Positions 9,244 to 24,036 of a stretch of DNA of 64,000 bases are shown here, in pieces (the stretch's first letter is position 1; every line of letters starts with the position of its first letter). This stretch comes from Polynucleobacter antarcticus. GTDB lineage: Bacteria; Pseudomonadota; Gammaproteobacteria; Burkholderiales; Burkholderiaceae. A program made the translations under genes and the position numbers. Below the pieces are notes generated by a model. That model was not told the origin of the DNA. It did no database searches and saw only the letters and a list, made by a program, of their open reading frames with translations. Where the stretch lies: NCBI RefSeq assembly GCF_013307245.1, contig NZ_CP028941.1, positions 1,860,001 through 1,924,000 on the forward strand. Direction: 5' to 3'.

Positions 9244-10106
9244 AACCCTAAACCCAACACAATTCCTAGAAATAAAAATCCGCCTAGCCAGTTGTTGTGC
9301 CGAAAAGCCTTAAAACAATCCTCACGCTTTCTACTAGAAACTAATTTGAGGTGATATAAAGCGCAAGCCAGGGCAAGAGTCCATCCGATCCAAAAGTAAT
9401 GACTTAAATTAACGAGCTCAGCGACGACTATTTGACTGACAAGGAGGATGCTGTAACTCACTCCAATTGCTAGGACATCAAAACGGCCAAATGTAATGGC
9501 GGAAGTTCTCAAACCTAAGCGTAGATCATCTTCTCGATCCACCATGGCATAAGCCGTGTCATAGGCAATCGCCCAGAACACGTTACCCACAAACAATATC
9601 CAGGCCTCTAGCGGAATGAAGCCTAATACTGCCGCATAGGCCATCGGAATACCAAAGCCAAATGCAATGCCCAAGACCGCCTGTGGAAGTGCAAAAAAAC
9701 GTTTCGTGAAGGGGTAAATAATGGCAACTGCTACCGCAAGAAATGAGAGTTCTTTGGTAAGCTCATTCAGAGGTTGAATTAATAAAAAGGCAAGCAATGC
9801 CAAACTGGCAGCAATCACTAAAGCTTCTTTTCCAGAAATCTTGCCACTGGTAATGGGTCTACCCTGAGTTCTTAAAACATGACGATCAAATTCACGATCG
9901 GCATAGTCATTCATAGCGCACCCTGCACTACGCATCAAAAAGGTACCGATGGAAAAAATAATCAGGAAAGACCATTCTGGAAATCCCCCACTGGCCAACC
10001 AAAGCGCCCAAAGGGTGGGCCATAACAACAGTAGGGTGCCGATCGGCTTATCAAGACGAATCAAATAGGCATAAGCAAGCAATCGCTGCAGAATAAAATT
10101 CATCAT
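9240..10106 (-). CDS. ubiA: 4-hydroxybenzoate octaprenyltransferase
   Basis: UbiA attaches the polyprenyl chain to 4-hydroxybenzoate in ubiquinone synthesis. This 288-residue integral membrane protein has about eight hydrophobic segments. The first Asp-rich prenyl-diphosphate motif is visible as NDYADREFD, the second as [12 protein letters not shown]. The N-terminal [20 protein letters not shown] is typical of UbiA rather than of haem O or menaquinone prenyltransferases. Two adjacent ATGs exist (10106 and 10103). It lies 7 bases downstream of recG and is likely read from the same transcript, an arrangement without an obvious functional link. No chorismate lyase gene is adjacent. Confidence 0.95.
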   Translation of the reverse strand: MMNFILQRLLAYAYLIRLDKPIGTLLLLWPTLWALWLASGGFPEWSFLIIFSIGTFLMRSAGCAMNDYADREFDRHVLRTQGRPITSGKISGKEALVIAASLALLAFLLIQPLNELTKELSFLAVAVAIIYPFTKRFFALPQAVLGIAFGFGIPMAYAAVLGFIPLEAWILFVGNVFWAIAYDTAYAMVDREDDLRLGLRTSAITFGRFDVLAIGVSYSILLVSQIVVAELVNLSHYFWIGWTLALACALYHLKLVSSRKREDCFKAFRHNNWLGGFLFLGIVLGLGF

Positions 10107-10113
10107 GCGATTA

Positions 10114-12192
10114 TCACGCTTTCAGAAATTCTGTACGTGATCCAAGCCAACGCGCTAAATGCCTCTCGACTAAATCCGCATGTTCATTCAATAGACGATC
10201 AGCCGCCACTTGGGCCAATTCAATTAACCACGCATCGCGTTGCAAATCGACAAAGCGGAGCATGGCATCGCCTGATTGCTTTGCGCCAAGTAGTTCTCCG
10301 GGGCCGCGTAACGATAAATCTCGCTCTGCAATCACAAAGCCATCACTCGTTTCTCGTAAGGTTTGAAGGCGCTCTTTCGCCGCCATAGATAAGGGCTCTG
10401 CATACATCAAAATGCAGACTGAATCTGCTGAGCCGCGCCCTACTCGTCCCCTGAGCTGATGTATTTGGGCGTATCCAAATCGTTCTGCATGCTCAATCAC
10501 CATCAGTGCTGCATTAGGAACATCCACTCCCACCTCAATCACCGTAGTAGCAACCAACAGCTGGATTTGATTTGCCTTAAACGCTGCCATCACGGCAGCC
10601 TTCTCTTCGCTTTTTAAACGCCCATGGACTAAGCCCACTGTAAAGTTGGGGAGTGCTAGCGTCAGCTGCTCAAAACTCTCGACTGCTGTCTGTAATTGCA
10701 AGACTTCAGACTCTTCAATTAAAGGGCAAACCCAATAAGCTTGCAGCCCTTTGGATAACCAATCGTGCAAACCCCCAATGACTTCATCTCGACGAGAAGC
10801 TTTCACTACTTTAGTAGTAATGGGTTTGCGACCAGGGGGTAATTCATCAATCACAGAAACATCCAGATCTGCATAGTAGGTCATTGCTAAGGTACGGGGT
10901 ATTGGTGTTGCAGACATCATCAACTGATGACAATAAAATAGTTCTGAGCCAACGCGTTGCTGAATTTCTAAACGCTGCCTAACGCCAAAACGATGTTGTT
11001 CATCAATCACCGCCAATCCCAGCTTAGAAAAACTCACCTTATCCTGAATCAGGGCATGCGTTCCAATAATGAGCTGCGCACTACCGCTCTCAATCATTTC
11101 TTGCGCAAGCCTTTTTTCTTTCGCTTTTAAGCTACCAGACAGCCAGGCAATCTTGACACCTAAGGGCCCAAACCACTCTTGCATTTTGCGATAGTGTTGC
11201 TCTGCCAGAATTTCTGTAGGCGCCATGATGGCTGCTTGATAGCCCCGATCCATCATACGAGCCGCTGCCAAGGCTGCAATCACCGTCTTACCGCTACCCA
11301 CATCGCCTTGTAATAAGCGGTTCATCGGGAATACTTGGGATACATCATGGTCAATTTCTGCCCATACACGCTCTTGAGCACCCGTTAATTGAAATGGTAA
11401 TACGCCCAATAAGCCTGCCTCAATACTTTCTTCTCCTGAGGTTTTTGAGAAGCTCTTTTCAAAACTCGGCGCGCGTCTTTCTCTCCGAATAGCATGGGCA
11501 CGTTTTAATGAAATTTGTTGCGCAAGCAGTTCTTCAAACTGCACGCGACGCCATGCTGGATGAGTGCGCTCTAACAAAGCCTGAGTATCGGCATCTGCGG
11601 GGGGCTGATGCAAATACGTAATCGCATCTTGTAAGGGTGGCCAATCCTGGCTTGGCAAAATTTCTGACATCAAGCTGCTAGGTAAAAATTCAGCCAAACT
11701 GTCCTTTAAGCTGGGCTCACGTAACGCTTGCAGTACTGCTTTACGAATCACAGCCTGAGACAATCCAGCACTAGCGGGATATACCGGTGTCAAACTGTGT
11801 GATAAGGGTGCATCAGGAGTCACGGCGCGCACGACCGGATGGACCATCTCCGCACCCAAAAACCCGTCGCGCACTTCTCCTCGAACTCGGACATGGCTGC
11901 CAACTGCCATTTGCTTTTGTTGGCTTGGATAAAAATTGAGAAAACGCAATTGCAAAGAGGCGGTATCATCCTCAATCGTGACCAACAACTGTCTTCTGGG
12001 ACGAAAGAGCACTTGACTGCGGATCACCACTCCCTGAGTCTGAATCGCGTGAAACTTTCCTAGTCCCAGAGCCTCATCAATCGTAAAGAGTTCAGTTTCA
12101 TCTTCATAGCGGGATGGCAGGTGCAAAGCAAGGGCCATAGGGCTGTTTAAGCCCATTTTTTCGAGTGAAGTTGGCGGTTGCTTGCGAGTCAT
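10114..12192 (-). CDS. recG: ATP-dependent DNA helicase RecG
   Basis: RecG remodels stalled replication forks and Holliday junctions. With the start I prefer ([14 protein letters not shown]) the protein has 692 residues, matching E. coli RecG (693). The N-terminal wedge/OB domain runs to about residue 240. The helicase core has Walker A GDVGSGKT, the DEQH box in [21 protein letters not shown], and motif [11 protein letters not shown]; the TRG-type C-terminal region follows. A 28-residue upstream in-frame extension reaches into the opposite gene queA and does not look like RecG, so I exclude it. The starts of recG and queA are only 30 bases apart, so their promoters must sit partly within the two coding regions. 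Confidence 0.95.
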   Translation of the reverse strand: MTRKQPPTSLEKMGLNSPMALALHLPSRYEDETELFTIDEALGLGKFHAIQTQGVVIRSQVLFRPRRQLLVTIEDDTASLQLRFLNFYPSQQKQMAVGSHVRVRGEVRDGFLGAEMVHPVVRAVTPDAPLSHSLTPVYPASAGLSQAVIRKAVLQALREPSLKDSLAEFLPSSLMSEILPSQDWPPLQDAITYLHQPPADADTQALLERTHPAWRRVQFEELLAQQISLKRAHAIRRERRAPSFEKSFSKTSGEESIEAGLLGVLPFQLTGAQERVWAEIDHDVSQVFPMNRLLQGDVGSGKTVIAALAAARMMDRGYQAAIMAPTEILAEQHYRKMQEWFGPLGVKIAWLSGSLKAKEKRLAQEMIESGSAQLIIGTHALIQDKVSFSKLGLAVIDEQHRFGVRQRLEIQQRVGSELFYCHQLMMSATPIPRTLAMTYYADLDVSVIDELPPGRKPITTKVVKASRRDEVIGGLHDWLSKGLQAYWVCPLIEESEVLQLQTAVESFEQLTLALPNFTVGLVHGRLKSEEKAAVMAAFKANQIQLLVATTVIEVGVDVPNAALMVIEHAERFGYAQIHQLRGRVGRGSADSVCILMYAEPLSMAAKERLQTLRETSDGFVIAERDLSLRGPGELLGAKQSGDAMLRFVDLQRDAWLIELAQVAADRLLNEHADLVERHLARWLGSRTEFLKA

Positions 12193-12222
12193 CGTTAAAA
12201 TCCAATACCTGATGGTAATGCT

Positions 12223-14423
<2,201 letters not shown>

Positions 14424-14501
14424 TACCCCTTTGGCAGTAAGCGCTAAGCATTGCCTGCCTTAAATCAGGCTTCCAAGCCCCATACAGTTTAGAATTGTAG
14501 G

Positions 14502-14530
14502 TTGACGGCTGTGCCTTACCAGCCTAAATT
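14502..14530 (+). promoter_or_regulatory. Predicted sigma-70 promoter for yajC-secD-secF
   Basis: TTGACG (14502-14507) and TAAATT (14525-14530) are spaced by exactly 17 bases, 38 bases upstream of the yajC start. A strong Shine-Dalgarno (CGGAGG, 14556-14561) lies 6 bases before the yajC ATG. The position in a 145-base gap after tgt makes it a good candidate for an operon promoter. Confidence 0.6.
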
Positions 14531-14567
14531 TTAAGCAGTTTTTTTTGATCATTATCGGAGGTTTTAT

Positions 14568-14894
14568 ATGTGGATTAGTAACGCGTTTGCCCAGGCTCCA
14601 GCCGCGGGCCTAGATGCTGGTGGTTTGATGAGTTTTCTTCCTTTGGCCCTGATGTTTGTCGTTTTGTACTTCATCATGATTCGCCCTCAAATGAAGCGTC
14701 AAAAAGAAACCAAAGCGATGTTGGAATCTTTAGCAGTCGGCGATGAAGTGGTTACTATCGGCGGCATCTTAGGCAAGATTACAAGCTTAAAAGATCAAGC
14801 CATCACCGTTGAAATTGCCTCCGGCACTGAAGTACATATGCAAAAAGGTGCGATCACTGCTGTATTGCCAAAAGGCACATTGAAGTCTGCTTAA
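14568..14894 (+). CDS. yajC: Preprotein translocase subunit YajC
   Basis: YajC is the small single-pass inner-membrane partner of SecDF. The product has 108 residues, with one membrane segment (about 20-40, SFLPLALMFVVLYFIMI) followed by the family hallmark IRPQMKRQKE and the cytoplasmic SLAVGDEVVTIGGILGKI and MQKGAITAVLPKG. The tgt-yajC-secD-secF order is the standard proteobacterial arrangement. The start is well supported by a Shine-Dalgarno. Confidence 0.96.
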   Translation: MWISNAFAQAPAAGLDAGGLMSFLPLALMFVVLYFIMIRPQMKRQKETKAMLESLAVGDEVVTIGGILGKITSLKDQAITVEIASGTEVHMQKGAITAVLPKGTLKSA

Positions 14895-14919
14895 TCTGTT
14901 TGCTTAAAAGTATCTCAAT

Positions 14920-16779
14920 ATGAATCGCTACCCTCTCTGGAAATATATCGTCATCCTGGTTGCTTTATTGATCGGAGGACTGTATTCATTACCCAATATT
15001 TACGGAGAGGCTCCGGCGGTTCAAGTCTCATCCGCTAAACCAACCATCAAGGTTGATTTAGCGATTCAGTCCCGAGTAGAAAAAATTCTTGCGGACCAGA
15101 ACATCAGTACTACCGGTATCTTCTTTGAATCTACCGGTAGCGTAGGCTCTATAAAAATTCGTTTTAACAACACGGATATTCAATTACAAGCACGTGACTT
15201 ACTACAGCAAAAATTGAATGTCGATCAAAACGATCCTAATTTCACTGTTGCTTTGAATCTGCTCTCCAATACACCGGGGTGGCTGAGTTCTATCAATGCA
15301 TTACCGATGCCGCTTGGTCTTGACTTGCGTGGAGGTGTTTACTTCCTATTGCAAGTAGACATGAAGGGGGCTGTACAAAAGAAAGTGACTTCCTTAGCGA
15401 CCGATATTCGCAGTCAACTGCGTGATAAGGCATTGCGTCATCAAGGTATTGAGCGTGGGCCAGAGAGCATCACTATTAGCTTTGGAAGTACGGAAGAGGC
15501 AGAAAAGGCGCGCACTTTATTAAATACCAGTCAGCCTGATCTGATTTGGCAAGTAAAACCTACCGGACTCTCTCCAAAGCTAGTCGGTGAATTTAAGCCT
15601 GCAGCCTTAAAAGAAATTCAAGATAACGCAGTAAAACAAAATATTGTTACTCTTAATAAACGCGTTAATGAGTTAGCGGTTAAAGAGCCTGTGATTCAAC
15701 AGCAAGGTGCCGAGCGTATCGTAGTGCAGTTGCCAGGCGTTCAAGATACTGCGCGTGCAAAAGATATTATTGGTCGTACCGCCACTCTAGAGTCACGCTT
15801 AGCTGATCCACTGGTGTCGACAATCGGTATTGGTGAGACTCCTCCCCCCGGTATGGATGTATTTCGCTTTGGTGAAAATCGCCTAGGTGTTTTCAAGAAG
15901 TCAGTGATTTTTAGTGGTGATCGCATTACCGATGCCAGTGCTGGATTTGATCAAAATCAGCGCCCTTCAGTCAATATCTCATTAGACTCTGCTGGCGGCC
16001 GTGTCATGCAAGAAGTCACACGTGAAAACATTGGTAAGCCAATGGGCATGATCTTGTTCGAAAAGGGCAAGGGTGAGGTATTAACCATTGCCACTATTCA
16101 AAGTGAATTTGGTTCTAAGTTTCAGATTACCGGTCAGCCCACCACTGAAAGCGCCAATGATTTAGCGCTACTCTTACGTGCAGGTTCTTTGGCAGCCCCG
16201 ATGGAGATTATTGAAGAGCGTACGATTGGCCCAAGTCTGGGTGCTGAAAATATTGAGAAGGGCTTTACCTCTTTAATCATTGGATTTGCAGCAATTGCCC
16301 TCTTCATGATGGCTTACTACCTCTTATTTGGTACTTTCTCGGTGATTGCCTTGGCGGTCAACTTATTACTTTTGATTTCTGTTTTGTCGATGCTTCAAGC
16401 GACATTAAGCTTGCCAGGTATTGCGGCGATGGCACTGGCATTGGGTATGGCGATTGACTCTAACGTACTGATCAATGAACGAATTCGGGAAGAGCTACGT
16501 AATGGTGTTGCGCCACACACTGCGATAGCTGTAGGCTTTGATAAAGCATGGGCGACCATCTTAGACTCCAACATCACAACTCTTATTGCAGGTCTGGCGC
16601 TGCTTGCTTTTGGCTCAGGACCTATTAAAGGATTTGCAGTAGTACATTGTCTGGGTATTTTGACATCCATGTTCTCGGCCGTTTTCTTCTCGCGCGGCAT
16701 TGTTAATCTTTGGTACGGTAAACATAAGAAAATTCAGAAACTCGCTATCGGCCAAGTCTGGCGTCCACAGGGGAAATAA
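14920..16779 (+). CDS. secD: Protein translocase subunit SecD
   Basis: SecD, with SecF, uses the proton motive force to pull proteins through SecYEG on the periplasmic side. The 619-residue product has a first membrane segment at about residues 8-25, a large periplasmic domain with the SecD signature LPLGLDLRGGVYFLLQVDM, and a C-terminal five-helix RND-like bundle beginning around residue 445 with ALALGMAIDSNVLINERIREE. The Asp in this last motif is the conserved proton-relay residue of the family. It follows yajC by 25 bases and precedes secF by 3 bases. No strong Shine-Dalgarno is visible, so translation may depend on yajC. Confidence 0.96.
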   Translation: MNRYPLWKYIVILVALLIGGLYSLPNIYGEAPAVQVSSAKPTIKVDLAIQSRVEKILADQNISTTGIFFESTGSVGSIKIRFNNTDIQLQARDLLQQKLNVDQNDPNFTVALNLLSNTPGWLSSINALPMPLGLDLRGGVYFLLQVDMKGAVQKKVTSLATDIRSQLRDKALRHQGIERGPESITISFGSTEEAEKARTLLNTSQPDLIWQVKPTGLSPKLVGEFKPAALKEIQDNAVKQNIVTLNKRVNELAVKEPVIQQQGAERIVVQLPGVQDTARAKDIIGRTATLESRLADPLVSTIGIGETPPPGMDVFRFGENRLGVFKKSVIFSGDRITDASAGFDQNQRPSVNISLDSAGGRVMQEVTRENIGKPMGMILFEKGKGEVLTIATIQSEFGSKFQITGQPTTESANDLALLLRAGSLAAPMEIIEERTIGPSLGAENIEKGFTSLIIGFAAIALFMMAYYLLFGTFSVIALAVNLLLLISVLSMLQATLSLPGIAAMALALGMAIDSNVLINERIREELRNGVAPHTAIAVGFDKAWATILDSNITTLIAGLALLAFGSGPIKGFAVVHCLGILTSMFSAVFFSRGIVNLWYGKHKKIQKLAIGQVWRPQGK

Positions 16780-16782
16780 ATC

Positions 16783-17757
16783 ATGGAATTTTTCCGAATA
16801 AAAAAAGATATCCCCTTCATGCGCCATGCCTTGGCGCTTAATGCGGTTTCTTTCGTTACTTTCTTTGCAGCAGTATTCTTTCTTTGGCAAAACGGTTTGC
16901 ACCTATCGATTGAATTCACTGGTGGTACTGTCATGGAGGTCACCTATCCGAAGACTGCCCCCCTTGAATCTATTCGTACGAGCGTAGAAAAACTAGGTTA
17001 CACAGATACCCAAATTCAGAACTTTGGCAGTTCACGCGATGTGATGATTCGCTTGCCATTACAAAAAGATGCCGAAGGAAAAGTGATTCCCTCAGCAGAT
17101 CAAAGTGCAGCAGTGATGCAAGCGCTTGATCCCAACGCTACAGGCGCCAAACTACAGCGTGTGGAATTTGTTGGGCCTCAAGTCGGTAAAGAGTTGGCGT
17201 GGGATGGCTTGAAAGCCTTGATCTTTGTAATTATTGGTATTGTGATTTATTTGTCTTTCCGCTTTGAGTGGAAGTTTGCGCTGGCCGGTATTATTGCGAA
17301 CTTACATGACATTGTGATCATTCTTGGCTTCTTTGCCTTCTTCCAGTGGGAGTTCTCCCTCTCTGTATTGGCCGCAGTTCTTGCAGTATTAGGCTACTCC
17401 GTCAATGAATCCGTTGTGATCTTTGACCGTATTCGTGAAAACTTTCGCAAATACCGCAAGATGACTACTCGAGAGATTATTGATAATGCGATTACTAGCA
17501 CCATTAGCCGCACGGTGATCACTCACGGTAGTACGGAGATGATGGTTTTGGCCATGTTGATTTTTGGTGGTCCCAGCCTTTACTACTTTGCATTAGCACT
17601 GACGATCGGCATCTTATTTGGTATCTATTCTTCCGTATTCGTAGCGGCATCGATAGTGATGTGGCTTGGTGTAACACGTGAAGATCTTGTGAAGAGTGAG
17701 CGCAAATCCGATGACGCTAGCCGTACTGATGACCCCAACTACGGGGCGCAACTTTAA
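16783..17757 (+). CDS. secF: Protein translocase subunit SecF
   Basis: SecF is the smaller partner of SecD in the accessory translocase. The 324-residue protein has an N-terminal membrane segment (about 18-38), the conserved LSIEFTGGTVMEV, a short periplasmic domain, and five C-terminal membrane helices with VLGYSVNESVVIFDRIRENFRK, the SecF counterpart of the SecD relay motif. GGGGAAA lies about 6 bases upstream of the ATG as ribosome-binding site. It converges on waaA with only four bases between the two stop codons. Confidence 0.96.
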   Translation: MEFFRIKKDIPFMRHALALNAVSFVTFFAAVFFLWQNGLHLSIEFTGGTVMEVTYPKTAPLESIRTSVEKLGYTDTQIQNFGSSRDVMIRLPLQKDAEGKVIPSADQSAAVMQALDPNATGAKLQRVEFVGPQVGKELAWDGLKALIFVIIGIVIYLSFRFEWKFALAGIIANLHDIVIILGFFAFFQWEFSLSVLAAVLAVLGYSVNESVVIFDRIRENFRKYRKMTTREIIDNAITSTISRTVITHGSTEMMVLAMLIFGGPSLYYFALALTIGILFGIYSSVFVAASIVMWLGVTREDLVKSERKSDDASRTDDPNYGAQL

Positions 17758-17761
17758 AGCA

Positions 17762-20583
<2,822 letters not shown>

Positions 20584-20584
20584 C

Positions 20585-20599
20585 TATAATGGGTATATG
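20585..20599 (+). promoter_or_regulatory. TATAAT -10 element placing +1 at the GST start codon
   Basis: A consensus -10 hexamer TATAAT occupies 20585-20590, and the ATG begins at 20597, where transcription would be expected to start. The best -35 candidate is TTGGAT (20564-20569) with a short 15-base spacer. No Shine-Dalgarno precedes the ATG. Confidence 0.5.
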
Positions 20600-21211
20600 A
20601 AACTTATCGGATCCCTCACCAGCCCCTACGTACGCAAGGTACGCATTGTTTTCTTGGAAAAAAAGGTAGATGTTGACCTAGCAGTAGAGAATGTCTGGGC
20701 AGCAGACACCAAGATTGCCCTCTCTAACCCCCTCGGTAAGGTGCCCTGCCTGATTTCTGATGACGGGGAGGCTATTTATGATTCTCGCGTGATTGCAGAG
20801 TACGCCGATGGCTTGAGTCCGGTTTCTAAGCTCATTCCTAGTGATAATCGTGAACGTGCGGCGGTCAAAACCTGGGAAGCCTTAGCGGATGGCATCATGG
20901 ATGCGGCCGTCTTGGCGCGTCTAGAGCGCACTTGGCGCCCTGCCGAACAACAAAGTACGCCTTGGGTAGATCGTCAAATGGAGAAGATTCAGGCTGCATT
21001 ACGCCAAATGTCGGCGCAGCTAGGTGAAAATGCTTGGTGCCATGGCAATCAAATGACCTTGGCTGATATTGCTGTGGGTTGCGCTGTAGGCTTCTTGTTA
21101 TTGCGTTTTCCAGATATTCAGTGGCAAACGCAATATCCCAACCTAGATACTTTGTATCAAAAGCTGTTGCAGCGGCCTTCTTTCAGCGCTACTGAGCCAC
21201 CAAAGGCTTAA
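20597..21211 (+). CDS. Glutathione S-transferase family protein
   Basis: The 204-residue product beginning MKLIGSLTSPYVRKVRIVF has the thioredoxin-like N-terminal domain (about 1-80) with a Ser in the glutathione-activating position (SPYVRK), the cis-proline segment GKVPCLI and the DSRVIAEY glutathione-contact helix. An all-helical C-terminal domain follows with MTLADIAVGCAVGFL. The substrate cannot be inferred; related proteins are YibF-like GSTs. I use ATG 20597, not an upstream in-frame start 11 codons earlier, because homologous GSTs begin at this point. No Shine-Dalgarno precedes it and a TATAAT box sits 6 bases upstream, suggesting a leaderless mRNA. It converges on mnmA with 5 bases between. 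Confidence 0.9.
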   Translation: MKLIGSLTSPYVRKVRIVFLEKKVDVDLAVENVWAADTKIALSNPLGKVPCLISDDGEAIYDSRVIAEYADGLSPVSKLIPSDNRERAAVKTWEALADGIMDAAVLARLERTWRPAEQQSTPWVDRQMEKIQAALRQMSAQLGENAWCHGNQMTLADIAVGCAVGFLLLRFPDIQWQTQYPNLDTLYQKLLQRPSFSATEPPKA

Positions 21212-21215
21212 GTGA

Positions 21216-21244
21216 CTTAGGCGGAAATAACACCGCCGCCTAAG
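21216..21244. terminator. Hairpin at the GST/mnmA convergence
   Basis: A 9-bp perfect stem (21216-21224 with 21236-21244) with an 11-base loop covers the stop of mnmA and the bases just after the GST stop. There is no clear T run on either side, so it would be a weak or Rho-aided terminator at best. Confidence 0.4.
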
Positions 21245-22332
21245 CAAATATCTCCGTCATATAAAACGGCAGACTGGCCTGGGGTTACTGCCCACTGCGC
21301 TTCTGAAAAGCGGAGTTCAAAATTCAAACCTCCATTTGCCCCGGTCACTAAATCACAACTTGAGTCAGCTTGGCGATAGCGGGTTTTTGCAGCGTATTGG
21401 CCCAGTTCAGGTGCCGCCCCAGCAATCCAACTTGCATCCATTGCAGACAACTGATTAGCTGATAACCAAGGATGTTCATGGCCCTGCACTACATATAGGG
21501 TGTTGCTCACCATATCCTTGCGAGCCACATACCAAGCGTCTCCATTGCCATCCTGACTGCCCCCTAAGCCAATTCCTTTACGCTGCCCGAGTGTGAAGAA
21601 AGCCAAGCCCATATGCTCGCCTACGACTTTGCCTTCAGGGGTTTTAATGGGGCCAGGGATACGCGGTAAATAGCGATTTAAGAACTCCCGAAATGGTCGC
21701 TCGCCAATAAAACAAATACCAGTGGAGTCTTTTTTACGCGCATTGTGTAAGCCAATCTTCTCAGCAATCTGGCGTACTTCTGTTTTTGGAATTTCCCCTA
21801 GAGGGAACATCACATTTGCCAATTGACTCTGCGTTAACCGGTGCAAGAAATAACTTTGGTCTTTACTGGCATCTAGCGCCTTCAATAACTGGGTGCTCCC
21901 GCCTTCGTGGCGTACACGGGCATAGTGCCCAGTTGCAATCGCATCTGCCCCCAAGCTAAGAGCATAATCTAAAAAAGCTTTAAATTTAATTTCGGCATTG
22001 CATAGGACATCTGGATTGGGGGTGCGGCCAGCCGCATATTCACGCAGAAACTCAGCAAAAACACGTTCGCGGTACTCGGCAGCAAAATTGACCGCCTCCA
22101 CATCAATGCCAATTAAATCAGCTACAGAAACAACATCTAACCAATCTTGGCGTGAAGAGCAAAATGCATCGTTATCGTCGTCTTCCCAATTTTTCATAAA
22201 TAGGCCAATTACTTCATAGCCTTGCTGCTTGAGCATCCAAGCTGCTACAGACGAGTCAACCCCTCCAGACATGCCTACAACGACTTTTTTAGGCTGAAAA
22301 GAAGGGTTTACAAAAGAATTGGGCTGGCTCAT
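21217..22332 (-). CDS. mnmA: tRNA-specific 2-thiouridylase MnmA
   Basis: MnmA installs the 2-thio group on the wobble uridine of Lys, Glu and Gln tRNAs. The PP-loop ATPase motif [18 protein letters not shown] is at about residues 18-35. The two catalytic cysteines are in [12 protein letters not shown] and [15 protein letters not shown], and the C-terminal domain carries [14 protein letters not shown] choose ATG at 22330-22332 (371 residues); the codon before it is TTG and could extend by one residue. It is divergent from pntAA across a 177-base gap. Confidence 0.95.
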   Translation of the reverse strand: MSQPNSFVNPSFQPKKVVVGMSGGVDSSVAAWMLKQQGYEVIGLFMKNWEDDDNDAFCSSRQDWLDVVSVADLIGIDVEAVNFAAEYRERVFAEFLREYAAGRTPNPDVLCNAEIKFKAFLDYALSLGADAIATGHYARVRHEGGSTQLLKALDASKDQSYFLHRLTQSQLANVMFPLGEIPKTEVRQIAEKIGLHNARKKDSTGICFIGERPFREFLNRYLPRIPGPIKTPEGKVVGEHMGLAFFTLGQRKGIGLGGSQDGNGDAWYVARKDMVSNTLYVVQGHEHPWLSANQLSAMDASWIAGAAPELGQYAAKTRYRQADSSCDLVTGANGGLNFELRFSEAQWAVTPGQSAVLYDGDICLGGGVISA

Positions 22333-22509
22333 CAAAAAATGCGAAAATAAAAAGACATACGCTAAAACCCCATTGTAGAAGTCTTAATCCAAATTTACGA
22401 GATTTGGAGAAAAACCAAATAAATGGGCGGTAAAGTTCTACTGATATGCAGAGCTTTGCCCAATTCACTAAAATAGATTTTTTGAAAAATTTGCATCTGG
22501 AGATATGCC

Positions 22510-23640
22510 ATGCGCATTGGAGTACCACTGGAAATCAGACTCGGAGAAACGCGAGTTGCCGCAACACCAGAAACCGTTAAAAAGCTCATTGGGCAAGGTC
22601 ATCAGGTCGTCATTCAAAAAGATGCTGGGGTACGTGCCAGTCAGCCAGATGCTGCTTATGAAGCAGTAGGGGCGACCGTTGGTAGTGCAAGCGATGCCCT
22701 CGGAGCTGAAATCGTACTAAAGGTTCGAGCGCCCGAAGCCGCTGAGCTCAAACACATTAAATCTGGCAGCGTGCTCCTAGGCATGCTTGATCCATTTGAT
22801 AATGACAATATTGCAGCGATGGCAGCTCAAGGAGTAACTGCTTTCTCATTAGAGGCTGCTCCAAGAACAACCCGCGCCCAAAGCATGGATGTACTCTCTT
22901 CACAAGCCAATATTGCTGGCTACAAAGCGGTGATGGTTGCCACTAATGAGTACCAGCGCTTTATGCCTATGCTGATGACTGCTGCTGGCACGGTCAAAGC
23001 AGCACGCGTATTGATTTTGGGTGCCGGCGTTGCTGGCTTACAAGCGATTGCAACTGCTAAACGTTTAGGTGCTGTGATTGAAGCGTCTGATGTGCGCCCT
23101 GCCGCTAAAGAGCAAATTGAATCTTTAGGTGCTAAGTTTGTAGACGTTCCCTACGAAACAGATGAAGAGCGTGAAATTGCTAAAGGTGTAGGTGGCTATG
23201 CACGCCCAATGCCTGAAGCGTGGATGAAACGTCAAGCTGCACTGGTTGCAGAAAAAGCCCAACAGGCTGACATTGTGATTACTACGGCACTGATTCCGGG
23301 ACGTAAACCACCAGTTCTATTACACAGCGATACTGTAGCCCATATGAAACCGGGTTCCGTCGTGATTGACTTGGCTGCTGGTCGTGGCGATAACGGCTCA
23401 GGCAATTGCCCTTTGACTGAAGCAGACAAAATTGTTGAAAAGAATGGTGTAAAGATTGTGGGTTACACCAACCTCGCCAGCATGGTTGCAGCAGATGCAT
23501 CGGCACTCTACGCTCGTAACTTACTCGATTTTATGAAGCTGATTGTGGACAAAGAAGCGAAGTTAGCAATCCCTAGTGATGATGACATCGTGACCGCTTG
23601 CTTGATGTGCCGTGATGGCCAAGCTATTCGTAAAAACTAA
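22510..23640 (+). CDS. pntAA: NAD(P) transhydrogenase subunit alpha part 1 (PntAA)
   Basis: This is the NAD(H)-binding domain I of the proton-translocating transhydrogenase. The 376-residue product begins MRIGVPLEIRLGETRVAATPETV, and has the alanine-dehydrogenase/PNT fold with the Rossmann motif ILGAGVAGLQAIATAKRLGA and EASDVRP. The alpha subunit is split, as in Rhodospirillum and many alpha- and betaproteobacteria: this gene encodes only the soluble part and pntAB the membrane part. GGAG 4 bases before the ATG serves as ribosome-binding site. pntAB follows after 27 bases. Confidence 0.95.
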   Translation: MRIGVPLEIRLGETRVAATPETVKKLIGQGHQVVIQKDAGVRASQPDAAYEAVGATVGSASDALGAEIVLKVRAPEAAELKHIKSGSVLLGMLDPFDNDNIAAMAAQGVTAFSLEAAPRTTRAQSMDVLSSQANIAGYKAVMVATNEYQRFMPMLMTAAGTVKAARVLILGAGVAGLQAIATAKRLGAVIEASDVRPAAKEQIESLGAKFVDVPYETDEEREIAKGVGGYARPMPEAWMKRQAALVAEKAQQADIVITTALIPGRKPPVLLHSDTVAHMKPGSVVIDLAAGRGDNGSGNCPLTEADKIVEKNGVKIVGYTNLASMVAADASALYARNLLDFMKLIVDKEAKLAIPSDDDIVTACLMCRDGQAIRKN

Positions 23641-23667
23641 TATATTAATTCATTCGAAGGAAATACT

Positions 23668-24000
23668 ATGGATCTCGCTGCCTTTCAAAGCATCCTTACC
23701 GTCCAAAACATCACCGTTTTTGTGTTGGCTATTTTTGTTGGCTATCACGTGGTTTGGAATGTCACACCAGCATTGCACACCCCATTAATGGCGGTGACGA
23801 ATGCGATCTCGGGAATTATTATCGTTGGCGCACTCTTGCAAACCGAAGTCATTGGTGGCGATGAAATCACCCTCACCAGCATCATCGGTGCAGTGGCTGT
23901 GTTCTTAGCCTCCATCAATATTTTTGGTGGCTTTATGGTTACACGCCGCATGCTCGAGATGTTTAAGAAAAAAGCCCCTAAAGCAGCAGAAACCAAATAA
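23668..24000 (+). CDS. pntAB: NAD(P) transhydrogenase subunit alpha part 2 (PntAB)
   Basis: The product has 110 residues with three to four membrane helices and corresponds to the C-terminal membrane domain of E. coli PntA. Conserved segments are [35 protein letters not shown] and [22 protein letters not shown]. It forms half of the proton channel (domain II) with PntB. A GAAGGAAA ribosome-binding site precedes the ATG. It lies between pntAA and pntB in the usual order. Confidence 0.95.
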   Translation: MDLAAFQSILTVQNITVFVLAIFVGYHVVWNVTPALHTPLMAVTNAISGIIIVGALLQTEVIGGDEITLTSIIGAVAVFLASINIFGGFMVTRRMLEMFKKKAPKAAETK

Positions 24001-24036
24001 CACATTCTGCATAGAGACTAAATAGAGAACCACATA

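Noticed and set aside
12193..12222. Possible preQ1 riboswitch before queA
   Set aside because: The gap is 30 bases and lacks the preQ1 aptamer pattern.
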